The notes under the pieces were generated by a model that saw only the letters and a list, made by a program, of their open reading frames with translations, searched no databases and was not told the origin of the DNA. The position numbers and the translations under genes were made by a program. Below, one piece after another: positions 14,427 through 23,047 of a stretch of DNA of 64,000 nt. Each line of letters starts with the position of its first letter. Within the stretch, counting starts at the first letter, position 1. Origin of the DNA: Gammaproteobacteria bacterium (lineage in GTDB: Bacteria; Pseudomonadota; Gammaproteobacteria; UBA6429; Thiohalophilaceae); assembly GCA_029880855.1 (NCBI GenBank), contig JAOUNS010000015.1, positions 1 through 64,000 of the forward strand, written 5' to 3'.

Positions 14427-15209
14427 ATGAGAGTAATATTTCCACAAAGCCCGTTAAACGAAAAGGAAGCAGATGATCTTTTTCAGGAAGAGTATCTTTG
14501 CCTGAAGTCTATGGGAGTGGAATGCTCTCTATTTGATTTTGATATGGTTGCCTTTGATGAATTTAAGCCCAAGCCACCTATTAAAGAAAAAGATATTGTT
14601 CTGTATCGGGGTTGGATGATGAACCCATCCTTATACAACAAGTTTGTGAGTCTAGTAAATCTGAGAGGCGGGAAGCCAGTAACATCATATGGTGACTATG
14701 TAAAAACTCATCATTTGCCAAATTGGTACAATGATTGTGAAGATTTTACGGCGCAGTCAGCATTCTTCCCTGTTGATGAGCAGTTAGAAGCGAACGCATC
14801 AAAATTGGGGTGGGGGTCATTTTTTGTGAAAGACTATGTTAAGTCAAACTACAATGAACGCGGATCGATAGCTAATTCAACCTCCCAGGTTACTGAAGTT
14901 GTTAACCTAATTAAAGAACACAGAGGTGAAATTGAAGGCGGTATCGCTCTTCGAAGAGTCGAAGACTATCTTCCTGAAACAGAGCAAAGATTCTTTGTTA
15001 TGTTTGGTAAGCCGTACTCACCTACTAGAGAAGTGCCTGATGTTGTTAAGGAAATATCGAAAATAGTTAAGGCTCCGTTCTACTCTGTTGATGTCATTCA
15101 AAGAGTCGACGGTGTCTTGCGTGTAGTTGAGCTAGGTGACGGTCAAGTATCTGATAGAAAAATGTGGGATACTCAGGTTTTTTGCGAAATGGTGGCAGAT
15201 AATGCCTAA
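14427..15209 (+). CDS. C32: ATP-grasp domain protein (R2K clade type)
   Basis: 260 aa, the largest cassette product. The N-terminal third holds DIVLYRGWMM and TSYGDYVKTHHLPNWY. The middle has SFFVKDYVKSNYNERGS, a lysine-bearing nucleotide-binding segment. The end has FYSVDVIQRVDGVLRVVELG with DGQVSD, the metal/ATP-binding part. This fits DUF4343/R2K ATP-grasp ligases, which join a carboxylate to an amine or thiol using ATP. Substrate unknown. The stop is in the attC stub. Confidence 0.8.
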   Translation: MRVIFPQSPLNEKEADDLFQEEYLCLKSMGVECSLFDFDMVAFDEFKPKPPIKEKDIVLYRGWMMNPSLYNKFVSLVNLRGGKPVTSYGDYVKTHHLPNWYNDCEDFTAQSAFFPVDEQLEANASKLGWGSFFVKDYVKSNYNERGSIANSTSQVTEVVNLIKEHRGEIEGGIALRRVEDYLPETEQRFFVMFGKPYSPTREVPDVVKEISKIVKAPFYSVDVIQRVDGVLRVVELGDGQVSDRKMWDTQVFCEMVADNA

Positions 15210-15210
15210 C
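15204..15210 (+). other. attC stub at the array end
   Basis: Left box GCCTAAC only; the following sequence (CAGAAAAAACAAGACACCC) shows no stem and no GTTA box. This marks the present distal end of the array. Confidence 0.65.
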
Positions 15211-15430
15211 CAGAAAAAACAAGACACCCAACATAAAAATCATCATAAAAAACCGAACGGCCAAAGAAAATCCATCTGCCTTGATCGGTTTTTATCCAAC
15301 TCAGGCGAATGGTTTATATAATTTCGGTTGTGATGCTGTGAATTGATGTTTTACGGACCATGCAGGCGTAAGCCAGACAGGGGTGATCCTTAATGCTGTG
15401 TTGATCAGGGGAATGGTGATTAAATGTGTG
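15211..15430. other. Junction between the array and the transposase gene
   Basis: 220 bp with no gene or attC partner box. It includes the 3' side of the transposase unit; no clear terminal repeat was found by eye. Confidence 0.5.
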
Positions 15431-16426
15431 TTATGAAAAACAGCGCTCACACGCCGTTCGGCCCGGCATGCGTCGATACCCCAATGTCTGACAGGCCTGT
15501 TTGAGTTTATAGACCGATCCAACAAACCCTTTAAACGGGCTTTCAAAATGTTCCGCCAGATAAAGCCACTGTTTACCTTCCAAATTGAGTCTTTCCAGGA
15601 TAGGTGGTAATGACGCTGCGATAGCGCCGCGTTTATCTTCCCGCAGGATGCGTCCGGTCCAGTCCACCAGGGCCAGGTAATCATCCAGCCGAAACGGGAT
15701 ACCGGCCGGCATGGCTTTGCGTGGATGGCCCACCAACGGGTATAGGTGAGCGGGTTGCTGTTTGGGATCGGCCGGCAGTGTGGCCTGTTTTGCCTTTTTG
15801 ATCCGCGCTTTGATGCTGGTGTGATCAGACCCTTCAGGTGTATTGGCCAGTTTTGCCCGGAGGGGGTTGAGGTCGACATACGCCATACATGCCAGGATGG
15901 CCGCCTCATCAAGCAAGGCCTGTGATTTAAATCGGCCTTCCCAGAAACGCCCGGTACAGTGGTCTTCGATATTCGCCGCGCGGGCAATGCTTTCATTCAA
16001 CACGCGCATAAACCAGCTGATATCCATCAGCCGCTGTTGCCAGACCGATACGTCTTTGTCCAATCTCGCCAACTCGGCCTTGCTCAAGGGCTCACCACGT
16101 TGATAACGCAGCGAGAGCGCATGACCGGCGAATATCTGATGCCAACGGTGGAGCACTTCATCCCTCGTCCACTTGATTGCTCGATCACTATTCACATGCA
16201 GGACCAGATGGTAGTGATTGGACATAATCGCATAGGCACATAGATCAATGGCGAAGACGGAAACCAGCCTGGTTAATTTTTCTTCAATCCACCCCCGTCG
16301 ATGTTCATACGTCTGTCCGCTTACTGTATCAGTACCGCACAGAAAGGCGCGACGAACGCAGCGGGAGACACAGTGATAGTAGGGTGTTGCTGACAGCGCA
16401 ATTTGGGTATAGCGAGGCTTCGGCAT
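15431..16426 (-). CDS. RAYT-type Y1 transposase
   Basis: 331 aa. N-terminal YYHCVSRCVRRAFLC, then the HUH metal site SNHYHLVLHV (residues ~70-79), then GRFWEGRFKS and AYVDLNPLRAKL, which contains the presumed catalytic tyrosine. This is the layout of REP-associated tyrosine transposases of the IS200 superfamily, in the longer (~320 aa) subgroup. It has no partner tnpB. Such enzymes are normally single-copy domesticated genes that mobilise REP hairpins. Located just past the array end. Confidence 0.9.
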   Translation of the reverse strand: MPKPRYTQIALSATPYYHCVSRCVRRAFLCGTDTVSGQTYEHRRGWIEEKLTRLVSVFAIDLCAYAIMSNHYHLVLHVNSDRAIKWTRDEVLHRWHQIFAGHALSLRYQRGEPLSKAELARLDKDVSVWQQRLMDISWFMRVLNESIARAANIEDHCTGRFWEGRFKSQALLDEAAILACMAYVDLNPLRAKLANTPEGSDHTSIKARIKKAKQATLPADPKQQPAHLYPLVGHPRKAMPAGIPFRLDDYLALVDWTGRILREDKRGAIAASLPPILERLNLEGKQWLYLAEHFESPFKGFVGSVYKLKQACQTLGYRRMPGRTACERCFS

Positions 16427-16556
16427 GGTTAAGTCCTTTTAACTGCCTTGATGTGAATTTCCTGATTCCAGTCAAAAGTACCCTTGATTCGCTCGTGTGT
16501 CAATATTAGGATGGGTGTCTGAATATCATTTGAAATTTATGCATAACAGGGAAAAT

Positions 16557-16967
16557 ATGGCCGGCTACTCTGGAACGCCTTTGGCGAAAAAACTTGGAAT
16601 CAAGGAAGGCCAAAGAATTTATATTAAGAATTCCCCTTGCATTGATTATAAAAATTTATTTGATGAATTCCCGGCTAATGTTCAAATTCTGAAGAAGGCT
16701 GGCGCAAACCTGGATTTAATCCATTTCTTTACAAAAAGCAGAAGCGAACTGGACGCAGAGATAAGAAAGTTTATTGAGAAAATAAGACCTGCCGGCATGA
16801 TTTGGATTTCATGGCCCAAAAAAAGCGCCAAAATACCTACTGATGTCACCGAGGATGTAATAAGAGAAGTAATACTTCCGCTAGGTCTGGTTGATATTAA
16901 AGTTTGTGCTGTAAACGACATCTGGTCCGGTCTGAAATTAGTAATCAGAAAAGAGAACAGGAAATAA
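16557..16967 (+). CDS. DUF3052-family protein
   Basis: 136 aa from ATG 16557 (MAGYSGTPLAKKLGI), preceded by CAGGGAAAAT; a GTG frame from 16497 is longer but lacks a family match at its start. GYSGTPLAKKLGI, the WISWPKKSAK segment and VTEDVIREVILPLGL with VKVCAVNDIWSGLKL fit DUF3052 closely. Soluble, function unknown. First of a row of + strand single genes after the array. Confidence 0.85.
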   Translation: MAGYSGTPLAKKLGIKEGQRIYIKNSPCIDYKNLFDEFPANVQILKKAGANLDLIHFFTKSRSELDAEIRKFIEKIRPAGMIWISWPKKSAKIPTDVTEDVIREVILPLGLVDIKVCAVNDIWSGLKLVIRKENRK

Positions 16968-17017
16968 CGCATAAAGGCGCTTCAGCCGATGCAATGGTCT
17001 TATAGGAGAGAAGGTAA

Positions 17018-17323
17018 ATGCTTAAAGGGTATTGGATCGTTCATGTAGATATTACCGAACAAGAACAATTTAAAAAATATGTCACAGCCAACGCGGATGC
17101 GCTGAAAAAATATGGCGCGAAATTCCTTGCAAGAGCCGGCCAATACACCGTACCGGAAGGAAGTGCCAGAACACGAAACACCATAGTTGAGTTTCCTTCT
17201 TATCAAGCAGCTGTCGACTGCTGGAACTCCTCTGAATATCAGGCGGCACTTAAACACAGGTTGTCGGCTTCTGAAATCGATCTTGTTATTGTCGAGGGTT
17301 ATGATGGGCCGCAACCTGCTTGA
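17018..17323 (+). CDS. DUF1330-family protein
   Basis: 101 aa. GYWIVHVDITEQEQFKKYV start, then GAKFLARAGQYTVPEG and VEFPSYQAAVDCWNSSEYQ, the classic DUF1330 (dimeric alpha-beta barrel) pattern. Strong ribosome site AGGAGAGAAGGTAA before the ATG. Soluble; enzymatic role not established for the family. Confidence 0.9.
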   Translation: MLKGYWIVHVDITEQEQFKKYVTANADALKKYGAKFLARAGQYTVPEGSARTRNTIVEFPSYQAAVDCWNSSEYQAALKHRLSASEIDLVIVEGYDGPQPA

Positions 17324-17384
17324 TTTATGTCTCGCTCATCATTTAAGACAGTTGTCCAACATGACGCTGCTGTGGAATAAAAAC

Positions 17385-17930
17385 ATGAAAATTATGTCAG
17401 TTTTCACAATTCTCCTCATTTTTACGAGCCTGGCTTTTGCTGACCTGGGTACAAAATGGCCTACTCAGCACGAAATGGACAAAGCGCCGGCCTGGCCTGA
17501 AAAATATAGCGGAAATCCAAAGTCATGCCAAAAAATCAGTGAAGAGAATTTTATAAAAAGTCAGGAAGAAGATGGTTATGTGGGCGAGGAAGAATTTACT
17601 ATTGATTCTCAAATTGACTTAAATTTAGATGGCGTATGCGAAATAATTGCGTACCAGAAAATCTATTGCGGCAACATACAATGTGGTTATGTTGCATTTC
17701 ACTATAAAGATAATAAATATATCAGGCTGGGTGATATTTATCCTGATGAATTCCTGGTGCCACATGATGGTTGGCTGCAGGTTCGTGGTTATACATATAC
17801 CGGTCAAGATTATGCACTTCATTTGATTCGATACGATAACGGTTCTTATCACTATGTCAGGACTGATCGATACAAATATGATGAACAAAGCAACCGGACG
17901 ATATATATCAACAGTGAATATTACAAGTGA
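17385..17930 (+). CDS. Exported hypothetical protein
   Basis: 181 aa from ATG 17385 with signal peptide (VFTILLIFTSLAFA). DSQIDLNLDGVCEIIAY is a DxNxDGxxE calcium-loop-like repeat as in FG-GAP/VCBS-type proteins. Several Tyr-rich strands follow. The longer frame from 17187 overlaps the DUF1330 gene and is rejected. Periplasmic location inferred. Confidence 0.8.
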   Translation: MKIMSVFTILLIFTSLAFADLGTKWPTQHEMDKAPAWPEKYSGNPKSCQKISEENFIKSQEEDGYVGEEEFTIDSQIDLNLDGVCEIIAYQKIYCGNIQCGYVAFHYKDNKYIRLGDIYPDEFLVPHDGWLQVRGYTYTGQDYALHLIRYDNGSYHYVRTDRYKYDEQSNRTIYINSEYYK

Positions 17931-18202
17931 CACCGTGCGCAGCAACTACCGTGTCGCGAAACTGAATGATTAGTTCTCAGCATGAATCACTGGACGCAAA
18001 CTACACTGCATGAGCTGTACCGTACCAGCCGGCCTCATTGTTGGCGCTAAAACCGTTAACCCGGTGATATTTACGCCTGACCAGCAACAAACCGTGGACC
18101 AATGTCGCTCAGTCTTCTGGCAGAACATATGCCTTGAGGCAGTAAATCAGTACTGTGCCGTATTGCAAAGCACGGCCCGGCACTAACCATATGCGAAAGA
18201 CT
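17931..18202. other. Intergenic region without recognised feature
   Basis: 272 bp; no gene, attC or obvious hairpin seen. Confidence 0.5.
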
Positions 18203-18547
18203 ATGCCCGATTTTAAGGAAAAAACGTTAGTTACAAGCAATGGAAATATTAACCTTCCATATAATATCCTGGATGCAATTGAATCGGATGGTGCTTTGCT
18301 GGTTATTTACGATTACATGGAATTTCCGCCAAACCAGCCGGCCCATAATCTTGTGAGAATAAACGAAAAAGGGAAACAGTTATGGGAAGCAGAAAATCCA
18401 ACCGGTTCGCAAACTGACGCTTACACTAATTTTATCCGGACAGGCAAGACATTACCCGGAAATATAGCCGCAAACAACTTTTCAGGTTATTACTGCATAA
18501 TAGATATATCCAATGGTAAACTTATCAATGCCAGGTTTACCAAATAA
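18203..18547 (+). CDS. Hypothetical protein
   Basis: 114 aa from ATG 18203 (MPDFKEKTLV); ATG 18191 is an alternative. Two strand-rich parts: NLPYNILDAIESDGALLVIYDY and NFSGYYCIIDISNGKLINARF. ALLVIYDYMEFPPNQPAHNLVRI reads like a beta-propeller blade or an immunity-type fold. Soluble; family not recognised. Confidence 0.7.
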   Translation: MPDFKEKTLVTSNGNINLPYNILDAIESDGALLVIYDYMEFPPNQPAHNLVRINEKGKQLWEAENPTGSQTDAYTNFIRTGKTLPGNIAANNFSGYYCIIDISNGKLINARFTK

Positions 18548-18636
18548 CCCGACAGGCAAGGCGATTGTTTGGAAGCAATACGGATATCGACACACAGATT
18601 TGTGCTTATCAGAAATAAATGGATGGCAATGTAGCT

Positions 18637-19557
18637 ATGTCAAATAGAGAATTCGTTGCGCTGGGCACTGCAAGCCAGGTGCCTACCAGAAAAAGAAACC
18701 ACAATGGTTACTTCCTGCGCTGGGATAATGAAGGTTTTTTATTCGATCCGGGCGAAGGCACACAACGACAAATGATCTACGCCGGAGTGGCAGCCAAAGA
18801 TATAACAAAAATATTCATAACCCATTTTCACGGCGATCATTGCCTGGGATTACCTGGTGTATTACAAAGATTATCTTTAGATCGTGTAAGTCATCCAATA
18901 GAAGTCTACTTTCCCGCTTCCGGTCTGCAATATTTTAATAATTTAAAGGATGCTTCTATTTATTACAGCACGGCAAACATAAAGCCTTTTTTAATTGAAA
19001 AAGAAGGCACTATTTACTCAGGTGATAATTTAACCGTCAGCACAATGAAACTTGACCATACTGTTGACTCCTGGGGATACCGAATAGAGGAAAAAGAATC
19101 TGTTTCTATCGACAAAAACAAAATAAAAGCATTGAATATCCCAGGACCGATGATAGGAGAGCTTAAATCAAATGGTCAATTATTATTAGACAACAAAACC
19201 ATTTACCTGGAAGACGTGAGCTCAATCAAAAAAGGACAGTCACTGTCATTTATTATGGATACGCGCATTTGTGATGCCGCGTTCAAACTGGCGGACAACA
19301 GTGATATTTTAGTTGCAGAATCCACATTTTTGGAAGAACATCAAAACGAAGCAACAAGCCATGGTCACATGACGACTATCGATGCTGCAAACCTTGCAAA
19401 CAAGACAAATGCAAAATTACTCGTTTTAACGCATTTTTCACAACGGTATGGAGAAGATGCCGACTTTGTTGGCGAGGCAGGCAAAATCTTTAAAAATGTT
19501 ATCGCAATGAAAGATGGGGATAAAATTGATATTAGAAAACAAATCTTGACTAAATAA
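18637..19557 (+). CDS. rnz: Ribonuclease Z-like MBL-fold enzyme
   Basis: 306 aa from ATG 18637 (MSNREFVALGTASQVPT). Metal site THFHGDHCLGLPG, further H in SHGHMTTIDAA and the late LTHFSQRY motif, all as in tRNA 3' endonuclease RNase Z (ElaC). The FDPGEGTQRQM segment is also diagnostic. The enzyme trims 3' trailers of pre-tRNA. The TASQVPTRKRNHNGY wording resembles actinobacterial versions more than E. coli ElaC. AT-rich, so possibly acquired. ATG 18619 is an alternative start. Confidence 0.85.
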   Translation: MSNREFVALGTASQVPTRKRNHNGYFLRWDNEGFLFDPGEGTQRQMIYAGVAAKDITKIFITHFHGDHCLGLPGVLQRLSLDRVSHPIEVYFPASGLQYFNNLKDASIYYSTANIKPFLIEKEGTIYSGDNLTVSTMKLDHTVDSWGYRIEEKESVSIDKNKIKALNIPGPMIGELKSNGQLLLDNKTIYLEDVSSIKKGQSLSFIMDTRICDAAFKLADNSDILVAESTFLEEHQNEATSHGHMTTIDAANLANKTNAKLLVLTHFSQRYGEDADFVGEAGKIFKNVIAMKDGDKIDIRKQILTK

Positions 19558-19657
19558 ATCACACGCAACAACGCTTTCAAACATACACAGTTCGCGTGCC
19601 GAATGCCGTACATCGGCAAGGCTCAACTCTGTTTTAGCTCAAAATTGGATAATATAG

Positions 19658-19969
19658 ATGCCGGATAATTTATATGAAGCAACATGTAACGCTCGGGACA
19701 GACTGTATTCCTCTTTCGGAAATGTAGAGCCTGATGTCATTGCTCACGCAATCAATCCTGCATTTATGGGCGGCCCTGCCTGGCCGTCATTAAGGCACGC
19801 TTTTAGCATCATTCGCCGTGGTGACAGCACTTTGATAGTTTCCAATGGCCTGGCCGATCCTTGCTGCAATCTTGTCATTCCTGCTGCAGATAACGAAACC
19901 AATCCTGAGTACGAAAAAAAATTTAAAACCGCTATGGAAAAGCTCGGATTACCATGGCATCTGTCATGA
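19658..19969 (+). CDS. Hypothetical protein, perhaps truncated
   Basis: 103 aa. The middle, GGPAWPSLRHAFSIIRR then STLIVSNGLADP, resembles the start of larger proteins (my memory is of ~200 aa with SDGLSDPFDD), but here the sequence ends after about 35 further residues. It could be a shortened gene or a small relative. No signal peptide. Confidence 0.6.
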   Translation: MPDNLYEATCNARDRLYSSFGNVEPDVIAHAINPAFMGGPAWPSLRHAFSIIRRGDSTLIVSNGLADPCCNLVIPAADNETNPEYEKKFKTAMEKLGLPWHLS

Positions 19970-20030
19970 CACAGCGTTTCACATGGTCCGACAAACCACC
20001 GGACCCATTAACCTGGGATGAGGCTTTGAA

Positions 20031-20288
20031 ATGAAGTTTGTGGATATTCATATCAATAAAGAAAACAGGTTCTCTTTAGGTACTGAGACTGAATCCGGCA
20101 AATTCTACATTTCTATACCTGTTTGCAATCAAATGGTGGATTATGAAGAATATTACGAAACGACAAAGGAAATAATAGATAATTACCCACATAATATTGA
20201 TGAAATCCTGAGCCTCATCGAAAAGTTTATAAGACATGAATGTGACGAGACTCTTATTATCAAACCAGAAATAACAAAGGAAGAGTAA
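20031..20288 (+). CDS. Small hypothetical protein
   Basis: 85 aa, acidic, two-strand then helix (IDEILSLIEKFIRHECDE). Its TAA directly abuts the ATG of the next gene, so the two are likely coupled. Family not recognised. Confidence 0.65.
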   Translation: MKFVDIHINKENRFSLGTETESGKFYISIPVCNQMVDYEEYYETTKEIIDNYPHNIDEILSLIEKFIRHECDETLIIKPEITKEE

Positions 20289-20591
20289 ATGATTCTGGAA
20301 GTTGCCATACTTGATATAAAACCCAATCATGCACAGGAATTTGAAAAGACATTTGCTGTAGCACAACATATTATTTCCGGCATTAATGGTTACATCTCAC
20401 ACCAACTACAGAAATGTATAGAAAAAAACAATCGATATATACTTTTGGTTAACTGGGAAAAACTGGAAGATCATACACTTGGCTTCAGAGGGTCAAAAGA
20501 ATACCAGGAATGGCGCACCTTGCTTCACCATTTTTATGAACCATTCCCCGATGTTGAGCATTATGAGAGCGTATATACCAATTCCTTATAA
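20289..20591 (+). CDS. ABM-family monooxygenase-like protein
   Basis: 100 aa. MILEVAILDIKPNHAQEFEK then INGYISHQLQKC and YILLVNWEKLEDHTLGFRGS, then FYEPFPDVEHYE, matches antibiotic biosynthesis monooxygenase (dimeric alpha-beta barrel) proteins of the type that act on small aromatic or quinone compounds. Starts right at the stop of the preceding gene. Substrate unknown. Confidence 0.85.
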   Translation: MILEVAILDIKPNHAQEFEKTFAVAQHIISGINGYISHQLQKCIEKNNRYILLVNWEKLEDHTLGFRGSKEYQEWRTLLHHFYEPFPDVEHYESVYTNSL

Positions 20592-21029
20592 ACAGTTCCT
20601 GACAGGAATCTCGTCAAAGACATCGTGTGTGCCCGGGACTTACCGCTCAAGCTTCACAGCAGAGTTCTGGACTGACAGTTAACGTGGTCCTGCCCTGGAT
20701 ACGAAAGCAGATTGATGGCGCTGCATAGCAGGAAAATATTTAATTATGTGAAAAACGGATCACAGGATGGAAGTAAAAACTGCTTGCATTTACATTGCAA
20801 GGCATTAGTATAGAATTGAATCAGGTGGTTCTGCTTCAGGGTCAAAGTGATATATGTTATACAAACCGGCACAGCAGACGGGAATTAAACACCAAAAACA
20901 GACTGGTCAAGGATCAGATGAAAAGCCTAAGACACAGGCACATATTGTAGTTGAATTCCAGCATTGGAATAATTTGGTAGTAATAAAAATGCAACCGTTT
21001 CGTTTATTTTCAGGATTTACACTTTAAAG
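20592..21029. other. 438-bp intergenic region
   Basis: No convincing gene. Contains GTTAACGTGGTCCTGCCCTG near 20679, a copy of a short motif also seen near 23319 and 32142. AT-rich stretch with possible promoter for the gene at 21030; not resolved. Confidence 0.5.
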
Positions 21030-21548
21030 ATGAAGACTATGACTAACTATGTTGTTGCATTATTATTGCTGTTAACAACGCCAAACATTTTACTTGCTGC
21101 AGATGCCGGAACGAATGAGCATAAAGCAGTGAGTCGCGTCTGTCAGATCGTAGAATTGATGTCTTTCGACATTGCCAGACAGCGTGACAGCGGCGCTGAA
21201 AAGAAAGACAGCATTTCGTATGTTTTCAGAAAAATGAATGATTCCAATCTTAACGCAGAAAACAAGAAAGAGATCAGAACAATCCTGAAAAAAATACTTG
21301 ATCCCATATCGCATGTGGTATACGAAAACAAGGATCTTAAACCTGAAACGGTGAAAATGTATGCATATTTTCGATGTATTCTTGCGCGCGATCAATCATT
21401 TTTTAATCAAAAAACAGACCATCAACTGGTTGAATCCGCTCTACTTTGCCAGAATCAAAACAAAGATATAAATACTCAAATAGCGTGTTATAAGTCAAAA
21501 GTTCGAATCATACTGGATACTGTTTCAACACATAAAAAGGCGCCCTGA
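21030..21548 (+). CDS. Exported hypothetical protein
   Basis: 172 aa with a signal peptide (residues 1-24, ending NILLAA). The mature part is helical with three cysteines (VCQIV, FRCIL, LLCQNQ...ACYKS makes a fourth). ATG 21039 is another possible start. Family unknown; periplasmic location inferred. Confidence 0.75.
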   Translation: MKTMTNYVVALLLLLTTPNILLAADAGTNEHKAVSRVCQIVELMSFDIARQRDSGAEKKDSISYVFRKMNDSNLNAENKKEIRTILKKILDPISHVVYENKDLKPETVKMYAYFRCILARDQSFFNQKTDHQLVESALLCQNQNKDINTQIACYKSKVRIILDTVSTHKKAP

Positions 21549-21604
21549 CCGGAACTGAGCTCACACGGCAAAACCTGATAACGGGACGTTAAAAGGACAC
21601 GGCA

Positions 21605-21706
21605 ATGACTATCGGTATTTTATTTATGATACCTGCCAAGGAAGAAATTCCTGATATTGTACGGTCCTGCGTATTTGGATCACGCCGATTGATTGACTCG
21701 ATATAA
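21605..21706 (+). CDS. Possible 33-aa peptide or gene remnant
   Basis: ATG 21605 after AAAAGGACACGGCA, a good ribosome site, encodes MTIGILFMIPAKEEIPDIV... to TAA 21704-21706. The clean ribosome site and protein-like sequence argue against chance, but the short length and lack of match leave it uncertain; it may be the start of a decayed gene. Confidence 0.25.
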   Translation: MTIGILFMIPAKEEIPDIVRSCVFGSRRLIDSI

Positions 21707-21761
21707 TCAATAGATTTACATTAACCAACCCCCATTAGGGACACATCATCAGGATAGTTTG

Positions 21762-22277
21762 GTGTTTAACAAGATACTAAAAAAAGAAAAACCGAGGATT
21801 TTTTTGGGGACCCTGGCTGTGGCGCCAAGAACCGATTTCAAAAGACATCTTGACCAACGGGGATCCTTGATACACGAAGATTTGGATTCCAGCCTCAGAC
21901 AAAACCTAAAAGAAATATTTTCATTACCCTCTGCCAGTGAAGCAGGAGAGCCGGGAAGCAATGATCTGGTACTTGATGTTATAGTTCCAAAATTTCAATC
22001 CGGCGATTCGTGGAGTCTGTCTGTTGATGACTTCGAAGTTCCTCTGATGTGGCGTCCCAAGGTAACCGTCAGCTCTCGACTTTACTATTTAAAAACAGAA
22101 AAAACCAAAGCCACGTTCACGGTCACAGAGAAAATGAAAATAGGCCAATATATCAGCCGACTGTTCACCTGGCGGGCTTTTTTACGTGTCCGGCCTGTCT
22201 TCGATGCAAATGACATGGAGCTTCTTCTGTATAAAGCCTGTCACAAGCTTTTAGTCAAAATGCAAAAGTCAATTTGA
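21762..22277 (+). CDS. Hypothetical protein with non-ATG start
   Basis: 171 aa from GTG 21762 (TTG 21759 also possible), after AGGATAG. The N-terminus KPRIFLGTLAVAPRTDFKRHL has a regular beta look; residues 70-90 include LDVIVPKFQSGDSWSLSVDD. It lacks a signal peptide. Family not recognised. The 65-aa TTG frame that follows (22278-22475) is not convincing. Confidence 0.65.
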   Translation: MFNKILKKEKPRIFLGTLAVAPRTDFKRHLDQRGSLIHEDLDSSLRQNLKEIFSLPSASEAGEPGSNDLVLDVIVPKFQSGDSWSLSVDDFEVPLMWRPKVTVSSRLYYLKTEKTKATFTVTEKMKIGQYISRLFTWRAFLRVRPVFDANDMELLLYKACHKLLVKMQKSI

Positions 22278-22518
22278 TTGAAAACGCCGGCATTAATGAG
22301 ACACGATGAACTCGCTCAACGCTTGAATGAATGTCAGAGATGTAGTGACGGTTCATGTCATGCATGCGGTATGCTGTTTATTGCACTGATAAAAGCTCTT
22401 GCCGCCTTTCGCGGCACTGGTAATGCCAAATGCCATATAAAAACCGGGTTCGGAAACTGCGCTGTCCCCGGATAACTACTTTCTGATTTCCCGCTCACCC
22501 GGCCGGCTTGGATCCTGT

Positions 22519-22779
22519 TTAATTTTTTTCTTGCCTTTTTCCCTGCCATACACTGTCCGCCGGTTTAACCATCTCCAGGTACAGCGCCTCGACCTTTTGT
22601 CTGGCCCAGGGTGTTTTGCGCAGAAATTTGAGACTGGAACTGATACTCGGGTCGTGGGTAAAACACTTTATACTGATGCGTTTGCCCAATTCCGGCCAGC
22701 CATAGTGTGCTTCCAGTTCAGTGACGATCACCTTAAGAGTCAGGCCGTGGAGCGGGTCTTTTGCACCGGGGTTAGTCAT
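22519..22779 (-). CDS. VF530-family DNA-binding-like protein
   Basis: 86 aa from ATG 22779. [21 protein letters not shown] then [27 protein letters not shown] is the hallmark of VF530/DUF2132 proteins, small helical folds proposed to bind nucleic acid. Overlaps the end of the upstream RRM gene by 8 nt, so co-translated. Common in gammaproteobacteria. Confidence 0.9.
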   Translation of the reverse strand: MTNPGAKDPLHGLTLKVIVTELEAHYGWPELGKRISIKCFTHDPSISSSLKFLRKTPWARQKVEALYLEMVKPADSVWQGKRQEKN

Positions 22780-23047
22780 GCGCAACCGGCCCCTTGCCTG
22801 CCGCCGGTTTCGGCTCGGCCTTTTTCACACGAATGCAGCTGCCAGCAATGTCCATGCCATTGAGGGATTTCATTGCGGCCTTGGCCTCGCCCGGTTTTGG
22901 CATTTCAACAAAGCCGAAGCCCTTGGATTTGCCGGTTTCGCTGTCAAGAACCAGTTTACAGGATTGAACGGTGCCGTGAGCCTGGAACAGGGCGCGAAGC
23001 TCCTCCTCCGTCGTGCTGCGGGCGAGATTGCGTACAAGTAGTTTCAT
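22772..23047 (-). CDS. RRM RNA-binding protein
   Basis: 91 aa from ATG 23047. One RNA recognition motif: RNP2 KLLVRNL (residues 2-8), then [19 protein letters not shown], then RNP1 [11 protein letters not shown] basic tail with [12 protein letters not shown] follows. Glycine-poor form like bacterial RbpA-type single-RRM proteins, often linked to cold response. First gene of a two-gene operon with VF530. Confidence 0.9.
   Translation of the reverse strand: MKLLVRNLARSTTEEELRALFQAHGTVQSCKLVLDSETGKSKGFGFVEMPKPGEAKAAMKSLNGMDIAGSCIRVKKAEPKPAAGKGPVAHD

Larger units (their letters stand above)
1..15210 (+). mobile_element. Integron gene-cassette array (distal part)
   Basis: Head-to-tail run of 32 cassettes plus the end of another. 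Each is a short + strand gene followed by an imperfect inverted-repeat attC starting with a box ending in AAC (ACATAAC, GCCTAAC, GTATAAC) and ending with GTTAnnn. Neither an integrase gene nor attI is in the window; in the standard layout they sit 5' of the first cassette, so left of position 1. Cassettes are numbered C1-C32 below. The right end is an attC stub at 15204-15210. Confidence 0.95.

Noticed and set aside
15301-15996. 231-codon - strand frame overlapping the transposase gene
   Set aside because: It is another frame of the RAYT gene. Only the 331-aa frame has the HUH and tyrosine motifs.
22278-22475. 65-codon TTG frame after the 171-aa gene
   Set aside because: No ribosome site, Cys/Gly-rich composition, and no family likeness.
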